Of a stretch of DNA of 6,268 nucleotides, positions 1-5,050 are shown one piece after another (positions within the stretch are counted from its first letter, which is position 1; each line of letters starts with the position of its first letter). Origin of the DNA: Bacillota bacterium (lineage in GTDB: Bacteria > Bacillota > Bacilli > Alicyclobacillales > SLC66); contig JAKACU010000103.1 in assembly GCA_021821185.1 (NCBI GenBank), positions 1-6,268 of the forward strand, in the 5' to 3' direction. The translations under genes were made by a program, and so were the position numbers. The notes below the pieces were generated by a model. The model ran no database searches. It had not been told where the DNA came from and worked only from the letters and a program-made list of their open reading frames with translations.

Positions 1-31
1 GCAGCTTTGCGGCACGACGAAAAATACCCAT
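1..31 (-). CDS. 5' end of an unidentified gene, truncated by the window edge
   Basis: Only ten codons are in the window, reading MGIFRRAAKL from an ATG at 31. A GGGGTG Shine-Dalgarno-like run lies about 7 bases before the ATG. The ATG is 30 bp downstream of the stop of the preceding YbjQ-like gene on the same strand, so this is very probably the next gene of the operon. A basic start of the form MGxFxR is common in PspA/IM30 envelope-stress proteins, but also in other cytoplasmic and membrane-associated proteins. Ten residues cannot decide the family, so the PspA idea is only a suggestion to test on the adjoining sequence. Confidence 0.55.
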   Translation of the reverse strand, partial: MGIFRRAAKL

Positions 32-61
32 CGGAATCACCCCGCGTACAGTCTTTTTCCC

Positions 62-874
62 TTAATCATTCAAGGACAAAATAAGTTGCGGCCGTTCAAG
101 CACATGTTCGCTTGACGTTGGGGTAACGGCAGTCCCAACAGCAAAAAATTCGATCACATGGCTGCCCCATCCATGGCTTTTCTCATGAAGATGGACACCG
201 ACGATACCTTCGGCGTGTACCTCGTGCGCTTCCATTTGCATGCGCTCCATGGCAAGTTCACGTGCGTCATACAATCCTTGCGTATAATTGGGCATTTCGC
301 AGTTTTGTCCGACTGATCTTAGATACTGGCGCATCGATTGATGCGCGACATGGTACACACAACTTCCCATGACAAGAGATAATGGCTGATAGCCTGCGTG
401 AAGAAGGGTCCAAAAGTCTTGCCCGGACAAATCACTTGTAAAAGGCTTGCCGTTTTGCAAACGGTAATTGCCTTTATCGCGAGCAGCCACCGCAGTTCCT
501 ACTGCGATAAATTCGGCGAGGTCTTCACCCCATTCGTAACGGCCCACATCCAAACGCACCCCAACGATACCATCGGCGCCAAGCGCGTTCGCTTCTTCCT
601 CCATGCGCGTCATGGCTAGCTCACGCGCATGATACATCGCCTGGCTGAGCACCTGCATCTCTTCGTTATTGCGCCAATTCGCCTGCTGAAACCCGATATG
701 ATAAATCGAACTGCCAACCACCATGCCGATTGGCTCAAAGCCAGCTTCTCGCACAAGCAAAAATTCATTGACAGATAGGTCGCTGGTAAATACCCCTCTG
801 GGATGATTGGCGCTGCGCAGTCCTTGCAGACGCTCTAAAGCATGTTTTGGCAAGTCATTAAAGTCTTCCGGCAC
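62..874 (-). CDS. Tandem double YbjQ-like domain protein (copy B)
   Basis: This 270-residue protein contains two YbjQ-like (PF01906) domains in tandem. Domain 1 is at about residues 28-131: FTSDLS at 29-34, VGSSIYHI at 53-60, the ARELAM helix at 83-88, LGADGIVGVRL at 98-108, and EFIAVGTAV at 121-129. Domain 2 is at about 145-250: FTSDLS at 145-150, MGSCVYHV at 169-176, ARELAM at 204-209, AEGIVGV at 221-227, and EFFAVGTAV at 242-250. The alternation of a GAxxVVGV strand with a closing xGTAV strand is the hallmark of the family. PF01906 proteins are often labelled heavy-metal-binding, but the only cysteines are C172 and C192 and I see no convincing metal site. There is no signal peptide or membrane segment, so it is probably cytoplasmic. 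The start is GTG at 874, chosen because GGGAGGA lies 9 bases upstream; the nearby ATGs read into an early stop. The gene begins 22 bp after the stop of paralogue A, which indicates cotranscription. The molecular function of the family is unknown. Confidence 0.88.
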   Translation of the reverse strand: MPEDFNDLPKHALERLQGLRSANHPRGVFTSDLSVNEFLLVREAGFEPIGMVVGSSIYHIGFQQANWRNNEEMQVLSQAMYHARELAMTRMEEEANALGADGIVGVRLDVGRYEWGEDLAEFIAVGTAVAARDKGNYRLQNGKPFTSDLSGQDFWTLLHAGYQPLSLVMGSCVYHVAHQSMRQYLRSVGQNCEMPNYTQGLYDARELAMERMQMEAHEVHAEGIVGVHLHEKSHGWGSHVIEFFAVGTAVTPTSSEHVLERPQLILSLND

Positions 875-896
875 ACTGCATCATCCTCCCATGGCA

Positions 897-1832
897 TCAC
901 GCACGAAGGTCAAGAGTAAGTGAAACCTTATTTGCAGGTCGGGCAGAGGTCATGTCAACCACCGTACCTAGCATCGCAACTTCGAGAATATGATCCGTAA
1001 CCGTTTGATTATTTCCCGTATCGCGCTCGACATCTTCCACTCGAAGTGAAAAATCGGCGCCAATGACGCCTGATCCTCCAAGAGTCCGAGCATCTTCTTG
1101 AAGGCGGCGTAAAACAAGATGACGTACGGTGGATACGCCTTGTTGAAAATGCTGCATTTCTTGATTGTAATAACTAAACTGCTGACGAACATCCCACCAG
1201 TCCGTCAATAAATAGTAATAACAAGCACCAAGCGCCACGCCTACCGGCATAGAACCTGCAGCAAGCAACCGGACAAAATCCTGCCCCGATACGGACGCAA
1301 GTACGGGTGCCCCTGTAGTTTTTAGTCCTTGTATACGAACTGCCGTTCCGTACGATACATACTCCACCATACGCTCTTCAAATGTCCAACCCTTTTGTTC
1401 GATGCGTACGCCGACCACGGCGTTTGCGCCTAACTCCGCAGCTTCTTGCGTCAACCGCGAAATCGCCAGGCGCCTGCCCTGATACAGAGCCTGCGTAGGC
1501 GCCTGCAATTCATGACTTTGCGGCATAAAACCGAAATTTTGCGTTCCCGTCCAGCCCACATGGTAAAATGAACTGCCCATCACTTGGCCGAGCGGCTCCA
1601 GGCGGTACGGGCGCAAAGCCGCCCATTCACTTATAGACAGATCACTGGTCCATGGCAAGCTGCCAGAGCGAATCTTATCGAGACGGTCTGTTACATCGCT
1701 TGGCAGTCTACCTTGTGTCAAGGCTTGAAGCGTCCTGTCAGCACGCTCTTTTGCCGCCAGTTGTACAGCGGGATCCGGGGTATCTTTGTTTTGCGGCGGT
1801 TGTGATCCTTTCGGGAACCGAAACCCAAACAA
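897..1832 (-). CDS. Tandem double YbjQ-like domain protein (copy A)
   Basis: This 311-residue paralogue of copy B has a charged N-terminal extension (about residues 1-58) followed by two YbjQ-like domains. Domain 1 covers about 60-167: WTSDLS at 61-66, MGSSFYHVG at 85-93, LGANAVVGVRI at 134-144, and EYVSYGTAV at 157-165. Domain 2 covers about 177-292 and is more divergent: SVSGQDF at 180-186 replaces the TSDLS opening, LGACYYYLL at 201-209 replaces GSSxYH, GGSGVIGADF is at 252-261, and EVAMLGTVV is at 284-292. Both paralogues share an xLPxxxxxRLxxIRS-like lead-in before domain 1 and a short hydrophobic xLxLxL tail. The start is a TTG at 1832; it follows GGAAGGGGG with about 8 bases spacing and no in-frame ATG is better placed. 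It is soluble by appearance, with no signal peptide. It has a single cysteine (C204), so a metal-binding role is not supported by sequence. The biochemical function is unknown. Confidence 0.87.
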   Translation of the reverse strand: MFGFRFPKGSQPPQNKDTPDPAVQLAAKERADRTLQALTQGRLPSDVTDRLDKIRSGSLPWTSDLSISEWAALRPYRLEPLGQVMGSSFYHVGWTGTQNFGFMPQSHELQAPTQALYQGRRLAISRLTQEAAELGANAVVGVRIEQKGWTFEERMVEYVSYGTAVRIQGLKTTGAPVLASVSGQDFVRLLAAGSMPVGVALGACYYYLLTDWWDVRQQFSYYNQEMQHFQQGVSTVRHLVLRRLQEDARTLGGSGVIGADFSLRVEDVERDTGNNQTVTDHILEVAMLGTVVDMTSARPANKVSLTLDLRA

Positions 1833-1881
1833 ACGGCTAGCCCCCTTCCTAAAGTGGACGGAATTGTGCGTTTATGTAAAA

Positions 1882-1890
1882 AATATAGCA
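1882..1890 (-). promoter_or_regulatory. Candidate extended -10 promoter for the YbjQ-like gene pair
   Basis: On the minus strand the sequence reads TGCTATATT, an extended -10 (TGn plus a 5/6 match to TATAAT). It lies in the 92-bp gap before the TTG start at 1832 and would give a leader of roughly 40 bases. No good -35 hexamer lies 16-18 bases upstream, so an extended -10 mode is assumed. If real, the YbjQ-like genes can be expressed independently of the upstream genes. Confidence 0.4.
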
Positions 1891-1924
1891 TGCCCCATCA
1901 GGTCATGGTCGTCAGTACATCCCT

Positions 1925-2302
1925 TTATAAAAGGAAGTCTTCCAAAGCCTGTCGTGCATCCTCGTGCTCTCTGGCATAGGCGTCCAGTGAGGCTGATAAG
2001 TCAGCCAGCCATTCCTTAAAAGGCAACACTTTCGTTGATAGTACGATGCCGCGAACAACTTTGGCCCGTTTGGCCGACAGAGACACCCCCTCCTTCACGA
2101 GCTGGTAGCTGCTTTCTCCAAGCGTCACTTCAAGTCCGACAACAGGATGCTGACGAGAAAATAACTTTCGTTCCCGTTCAATTTTGACAAGGCCAGGCAA
2201 CGACTTGTCGAGCCGTTGCGCGAGGGCCTCTAAAAATGCCGATTCATCACGGGCGTCATGGCGCCACGATGCAGCCGAAAGATCAAATTGCAAATCGCTC
2301 AT
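1925..2302 (-). CDS. Conserved-looking 125-residue protein of unknown function
   Basis: I do not recognise a named family. The protein, starting MSDLQFDLSAASW, appears to be a small soluble alpha/beta protein. It has an N-terminal part rich in acidic and hydrophobic residues (LEALAQRLDKSLPG), a central amphipathic stretch, a basic RAKVVRGIVL segment at about residues 79-88, and a C-terminal helix ending in EDFLL. It has no cysteine, no signal peptide and no membrane segment. An in-frame GTG at 2314 would add four residues, but the only Shine-Dalgarno candidate (CCGGAG, 2316-2321) abuts that GTG and is about 11 bases from the ATG at 2302, so the ATG is preferred. It sits 82 bp after the TPR gene and 92 bp before the first YbjQ-like gene on the same strand. 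That position suggests it works with the YbjQ-like proteins, but the link is inferred from adjacency only. Confidence 0.75.
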   Translation of the reverse strand: MSDLQFDLSAASWRHDARDESAFLEALAQRLDKSLPGLVKIERERKLFSRQHPVVGLEVTLGESSYQLVKEGVSLSAKRAKVVRGIVLSTKVLPFKEWLADLSASLDAYAREHEDARQALEDFLL

Positions 2303-2384
2303 CGCATCATCCACTCCGGACAGGAAACTTTCTCGCCGCTTTGTACCCTAACAATACGTAGTACGCGTTGACGAGCAAAAAGTT

Positions 2385-3209
2385 TCACTTTTTTCGACGA
2401 TCTTTCTTGCTTTCGTCTTTTTGTGCGCGAAGCTTCTTTTGTTCTCGCAAAAAATCAAGCAACCCTGGTACTGCGAAATAAGCGTCACCAAATGCAGCAG
2501 CATAGCGAATCGCTTCTGACTCACGACCTGGTTCCGATTGCTTCGGAAGTTTTTGCGGTAAAACGCGTAGCCCCAGCAAGTAATCGAGCACAGAGGCATT
2601 AGCTTTTCTCGCGGCTAAAAAGACAGAGCGGGCCACCAAAGAATCGCCATGTACAGCAAAGGCGATCAGCAGTCGATTGTACAGCATCGGCGTGGTTTGT
2701 TCAGCATCGTATTGATTGGCAATTTGTTCTGCTTTCTCATACTGCTGTAATTCCAATAAGGCACGCAACAAAACGAAACGTATACCCTGATGATCAACAG
2801 GATTTAACCGGAGGGTTTCTTCCAACACGTCAAGAGCTGTAGCGCGCTCGCCGATTTCCCACAAAATTTGCCCAAATCCTGCTCGCGCTTGCATGTATGG
2901 CCGAGTTTGCGACAATTGCCAAAAACGGCCTGTCCATTCCTCTTTGCGATCCGCAAAAAAGCGATCGCCAGCCGCAACAGCTTCACCCAGGTACTTTGCG
3001 GCATCTTCTAAACTTTCAGATGACTCGTTGGCGAGCAAAAGCCACGCTTCTACACAGTCCTTTGAAATGTTTAGCGCCTCGTGGGCAATGGCGATGCGTT
3101 TTTCCTGTTCCGGTTCTTGCGCAGCTTGATTAAGCACGTCGAGTGCCTTGCTCACCAGTTTACGATTTTCTAAATTTTTATCCACTTGTTGCACTTCTTC
3201 GCTCATCAT
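2385..3209 (-). CDS. Tetratricopeptide-repeat protein, ST7-like
   Basis: This 274-residue, almost wholly helical, cytoplasmic protein has a TPR-like core. Helix pairs run at about residues 18-52 and 54-80. The clearest TPR is at about 106-139 (ARAGFGQILWEIG, then ALDVLEETLRLNP), followed by another pair at 142-165. The motif TRPYMQAR (102-109), the NPxDxQGIRFxLLxALLEL block (136-154), and the C-terminal EAIRYAAAFGDAYFAVPGLLDFLR region (232-255) match what I remember of bacterial proteins similar to the ST7 family, which are often described only as TPR proteins. The tail is strongly basic (KKDRRKK). TPRs usually scaffold protein-protein contacts; no partner is identifiable. ATGs at 3209 and 3206 are both possible: AAAGGGG is 4 bases from the first and 7 from the second, so the second may be the true start. 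The stop at 2385 lies in a short A/T-rich inverted repeat. It is probably the first gene of the minus-strand cluster. Confidence 0.82.
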   Translation of the reverse strand: MMSEEVQQVDKNLENRKLVSKALDVLNQAAQEPEQEKRIAIAHEALNISKDCVEAWLLLANESSESLEDAAKYLGEAVAAGDRFFADRKEEWTGRFWQLSQTRPYMQARAGFGQILWEIGERATALDVLEETLRLNPVDHQGIRFVLLRALLELQQYEKAEQIANQYDAEQTTPMLYNRLLIAFAVHGDSLVARSVFLAARKANASVLDYLLGLRVLPQKLPKQSEPGRESEAIRYAAAFGDAYFAVPGLLDFLREQKKLRAQKDESKKDRRKK

Positions 3210-3241
3210 GTTTCCCCTTTCACACGCATACAGCTTGTTCT

Positions 3242-3247
3242 ATTATA
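3242..3247 (-). promoter_or_regulatory. Candidate -10 box for the TPR gene
   Basis: The minus strand carries a perfect TATAAT, which would place the start of transcription near 3235 and leave a leader of about 25 bases before the ATG at 3209. The sequence 17 bases upstream (TTTTTG) is a poor -35 and already belongs to the U-tract of the neighbouring terminator. Without an activator, the promoter would rely mainly on its -10 box. Confidence 0.5.
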
Positions 3248-3265
3248 AGCGAAAAAGTATACGCC

Positions 3266-3297
3266 AAAAAGATCACTGACACAGTCAGTGATCTTTT
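3266..3297 (-). terminator. Rho-independent terminator after the small membrane protein gene
   Basis: A perfect 14-bp inverted repeat (arms 3267-3280 and 3284-3297, core GATCACTGAC/GTCAGTGATC) surrounds a 3-base loop. Read on the minus strand, the hairpin ends in a run of five T residues and lies about 20 bp after the stop codon at 3318. It separates the small membrane protein gene from the downstream TPR gene on the same strand. Confidence 0.85.
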
Positions 3298-3317
3298 ACA
3301 TGGTAAGGGCAACGGCG

Positions 3318-3608
3318 TCATCTTTGTTGTCTATGCAGACCTGCTCTTTGTGCGGTCGCTTCAAACACAACGGATCTTGCTTTGCGGCGTGCGGATTGGA
3401 CTTTCCTTTCCTTGTCTACGCCAAATAAGAACCATAAGTTGGCGGCTATCACAATCGCCGCAAAAGCAAACCATCCGTAGACAAACACACCTTGAAAAGA
3501 TCGATCAGGCTGCGGCAGGTACTGTACAGCGATGTAGATAGAGCCAAGACCGGTCATGACATAAAGTGTTGGCTCCCAAACAGTGCGCATGCGCGTGTTT
3601 CGCATCAT
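3318..3608 (-). CDS. Small two-helix membrane protein, unknown function
   Basis: This 96-residue protein has two hydrophobic segments, at about residues 13-31 and 41-63. They are joined by a short polar loop (PQPDRSFQG) and followed by a strongly basic tail (DKERKVQSARRKAR at 65-78). By the positive-inside rule, a hairpin with both ends in the cytoplasm is likely. I do not recognise a family, and there is no catalytic or metal motif. The start is ATG at 3608 with GAAGGGGAC about 10 bases upstream; a second ATG follows immediately. It stands alone: a strong terminator follows it and the DUF3243 gene diverges on the other side, with about 150 bp between the two starts. Confidence 0.75.
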   Translation of the reverse strand: MMRNTRMRTVWEPTLYVMTGLGSIYIAVQYLPQPDRSFQGVFVYGWFAFAAIVIAANLWFLFGVDKERKVQSARRKARSVVFEATAQRAGLHRQQR

Positions 3609-3661
3609 ATAACAATGTCCCCTTCGATAAAACGGCTGATACTGCCACCATATGCCTGTCC

Positions 3662-3690
3662 TTGTTATGGTATGCCTGACTTTGCATAAG
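3662..3690 (+). promoter_or_regulatory. Candidate sigma-A-type promoter for the DUF3243 gene
   Basis: TTGTTA (3662-3667) and CATAAG (3685-3690) each match 4/6 of the -35 and -10 consensus, with an ideal 17-base spacer. Transcription from here would start near 3697 and include both the nine-codon upstream ORF and DUF3243. The match is moderate. Confidence 0.35.
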
Positions 3691-3712
3691 CGGTGCCAGA
3701 AGGAGAAACACT

Positions 3713-3742
3713 ATGCCCGAAATCGCAAGGACACATGATTAG
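3713..3742 (+). CDS. Possible nine-codon upstream ORF (leader peptide) before DUF3243
   Basis: An AGAAGGAGA Shine-Dalgarno sequence with 7 bases spacing precedes ATG at 3713. The ORF reads MPEIARTHD and ends with TAG at 3740-3742. The TAG shares its last G with the GGGGGG Shine-Dalgarno of the DUF3243 gene, whose ATG is 15 bases further on. The upstream ORF is in the same frame as DUF3243. The peptide has no run of one amino acid that would suggest classical attenuation. Translational coupling is the simplest role if it is translated. A degraded N-terminal extension cut by an amber codon is the alternative. No expression evidence is available. Confidence 0.35.
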   Translation: MPEIARTHD

Positions 3743-3757
3743 GGGGGACAAAATACG

Positions 3758-4030
3758 ATGGACGTAAACGGAACACAGTCCTACGTTGACGACTTTAGCA
3801 AATGGAAGGAATTTCTCGGTGACAAGGTAGATCAAGCACACAAAGTGGGTATGTCTAACGAGAATATCACCAATGCAGCGGTTAAGTTGGGGTCCTTTCT
3901 TGCCGAAAAAGTTGACCCAGCCAATCCGCAAGAGCGGCTCTTAAAACAACTGTGGGATAAGGGATCAAAACAGGATCAGGAATCCCTGGCTCGCATGATG
4001 ATCAATATGGTACAGGATTCTGCGCAGTAA
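3758..4030 (+). CDS. DUF3243 family protein (YmfJ-like)
   Basis: This 90-residue protein matches the DUF3243 family, of which Bacillus subtilis YmfJ is a member. It carries the characteristic order FSKWKEFLGDKVDQA (13-27), GMS at 31-33, the helix AAVKLGSFLAEKVDP (40-54), NPQERLLKQLW (56-66), and a final helix DQESLARMMINMVQD (73-87). It is all-helical, acidic, lacks signal or membrane segments, and has the usual family length. Its function is unknown. The start is ATG at 3758, preceded by GGGGGGAC with about 10 bases spacing; the reading frame upstream is closed by TAG at 3740. It converges with the UPF0173 gene on a shared hairpin terminator. Confidence 0.88.
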   Translation: MDVNGTQSYVDDFSKWKEFLGDKVDQAHKVGMSNENITNAAVKLGSFLAEKVDPANPQERLLKQLWDKGSKQDQESLARMMINMVQDSAQ

Positions 4031-4056
4031 CCGTACACAGTTCTCTACTATAATAT

Positions 4057-4094
4057 GGCGAGAGCGTCAAACAGAGACGCTCTCGCCTGGTTTT
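4057..4094. terminator. Shared hairpin terminator between convergent genes
   Basis: Perfect 12-bp arms GGCGAGAGCGTC (4057-4068) and GACGCTCTCGCC (4076-4087) enclose a 7-base loop. On the plus strand a TGGTTTTA tract follows, so it ends DUF3243 transcription 27 bp after that gene's stop. On the minus strand the tail (ATATTATAG) is A/T-rich but not a clean T run. The hydrolase stop codon (4067-4069) sits at the stem-loop boundary and the last codons of that gene form one arm. Confidence 0.78.
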
Positions 4095-4750
4095 ACTTCA
4101 TAGGCTGCGATGCCTTTAGCGCGAACTTGTTGTACAAATTGATGCGCATCTTGGCGAAGCAGCTCAAATGTATTGTAATGTATAGGCATGACCGCCTTGG
4201 GTGCCAAAAGTTCTGCGGCGTACAACGCGTCTTCCGGACCCATGGTGTAATTATCTCCGATCGGCAACATGGCAAGGTCGATCGGATGCCTTTGACCAAT
4301 CAGCTTCATATCGCCAAATAGCGCTGTGTCGCCTGCATGATAGATGGTTTTATCCTCAGCACGAAACAAGATTCCTGCGGGATTCCCACCATAGACCATG
4401 CCATCTGGCGTATCAATGCCTGCTCCGTGAAATGCTAACGTGAATTTTACCCAACCAAACGCAAACGCGCGTGCACCTCCGAGATGCATGGCATGCACTC
4501 GTACGCCTTGCTTATGCAGCCAGCCAGCCAGCTCTGCACAAGCAACTACCAAGGCGCCCGTGCGTTTGGCAATGGCGACCGTGTCACCAAGATGGTCCCC
4601 ATGACCATGCGTCACTAAAATGGCATCTGCATCCACTTCATCAGCTCGGATTGCCGCCACGGGATTTCCAGTCAGATAAGGATCGATTAAAATGGTGTGT
4701 GACTTCGTCTTAATGGAAATTGCAGCGTGTCCAAGAAAGGTAACTTCCAT
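4067..4750 (-). CDS. UPF0173 metal-dependent hydrolase (YtkL-like, metallo-beta-lactamase fold)
   Basis: This 227-residue protein has the length and motif set of UPF0173 hydrolases, such as B. subtilis YtkL. It opens with the strand MEVTFLGHAA. The metal-binding THGHGDH (47-53, H48, H50, D52, H53) and H108 in FHGAG follow. Next are YHAGDT (137-142, H138 and D141) and MPIHYNTF (188-195, H191), the last being the closing histidine typical of the group. All expected metal ligands are present, so it is probably an active di-metal hydrolase in the cytoplasm. The physiological substrate of the family is not established. It starts at ATG 4750, with GGAAGGAA about 10 bases upstream. It lies 44 bp after the broken YlbF-like gene, with which it presumably once formed an operon. 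Its 3' end overlaps the shared terminator. Confidence 0.93.
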   Translation of the reverse strand: MEVTFLGHAAISIKTKSHTILIDPYLTGNPVAAIRADEVDADAILVTHGHGDHLGDTVAIAKRTGALVVACAELAGWLHKQGVRVHAMHLGGARAFAFGWVKFTLAFHGAGIDTPDGMVYGGNPAGILFRAEDKTIYHAGDTALFGDMKLIGQRHPIDLAMLPIGDNYTMGPEDALYAAELLAPKAVMPIHYNTFELLRQDAHQFVQQVRAKGIAAYEVKPGESVSV

Positions 4751-4794
4751 CTGCCACCAATTCCTTCCTGTCTGATATATGTATGAACGGTTTG

Positions 4795-4922
4795 TTACGA
4801 AATAGAAACTTCCTCAAGCGTCTCGCCGAGGATTTTTTGCACGTCGCCGCTTTCATAGCGCGAAAGGCGTCAGACTCACGAATCGCTCTTGCCAATTCAT
4901 GAGCACGATCATAAGGATTCAT
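4795..4922 (-). pseudogene. Remnant of a YlbF/YmcA-family gene with its middle missing
   Basis: A textbook AAGGAGGA site (about 6 bases spacing) precedes ATG at 4922 and a YlbF-type N-terminus, MNPYDRAHELARAIRES, continuing to FRAMKAA (to about 4845). That frame then turns into unrelated residues and runs on into the next gene. In a different frame, DVQKILGETLEEVSIS with TAA at 4795-4797 closely resembles the end of YlbF-family proteins as I remember them. Normal members are about 110-120 residues, so roughly 70 codons appear to be lost and the two ends are out of frame. The promoter-proximal signals are intact, so a short peptide could still be made. An assembly error is the main alternative to a real deletion. 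YlbF and YmcA act with YaaT on RNase Y in B. subtilis; which subgroup this belonged to cannot be told. Confidence 0.6.
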
Positions 4923-4944
4923 GCCATTTCCTCCTTTCAAATAC

Positions 4945-4950
4945 AGTATA
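4945..4950 (-). promoter_or_regulatory. Candidate -10 box for the YlbF remnant and hydrolase gene
   Basis: The minus strand carries TATACT (5/6 to TATAAT), placing a start near 4938, just before the AAGGAGGA ribosome site. No recognisable -35 lies 16-18 bases upstream. It would serve the broken YlbF-like gene and the UPF0173 gene behind it. Confidence 0.35.
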
Positions 4951-5010
4951 CACGAGGAAGTTCTCTCTACACAGCGGATGCTTTTATTCGCGTAAATTCC
5001 TGATTTCGTG

Positions 5011-5016
5011 CATAAT
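5011..5016 (+). promoter_or_regulatory. Weak candidate -10 box for transketolase
   Basis: CATAAT (5/6 to TATAAT) lies 34 bp before the transketolase ATG. It has only a poor -35 (TTCGCG at 18 bases spacing). It is the best candidate in the 128-bp divergent gap on this strand, but evidence is thin. Confidence 0.27.
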
Positions 5017-5050
5017 GAAACTATCTAAGCGTTGAAAGGCATGGTGTGAT

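Noticed and set aside
968..1192. Open frame of 74 codons on the minus strand inside YbjQ copy A.
   Set aside because: It lies fully within a gene with clear family motifs, in another frame, with a low-complexity hydrophobic/basic translation and no ribosome site.
62..1832. Heavy-metal-binding function for the YbjQ-like proteins.
   Set aside because: The label is inherited from the family name. Only one cysteine in copy A and two in copy B, with no CxxC or His cluster, so metal binding is not supported by what is visible.
1922..1934. CCTTT-ATA-AAAGG inverted repeat around the stop of the 125-residue gene.
   Set aside because: The stem is only 5 bp with a 3-base loop and no T run; it is not a convincing terminator.
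2314..2380. Possible promoter TTGCTC, 16 bases, TATTGT before the 125-residue gene.
   Set aside because: Both hexamers match only 4/6 and the TPR gene is just upstream on the same strand, so readthrough explains expression without it.
2377..2393. Inverted repeat AAAAAGT / ACTTTTT at the end of the TPR gene as a terminator.
   Set aside because: It is a 7-bp stem made almost only of A/T pairs, overlaps the stop codon, and has no separate T tract. It is too weak to call.
4795..4870. In the frame of the YlbF-like tail, residues just before it read RLSRYESGD, resembling a helix-turn-helix regulator motif.
   Set aside because: The frame opens right after a TGA with no start codon or ribosome site, and these bases are already explained by the YlbF-type N-terminus in another frame. 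The resemblance is probably chance.
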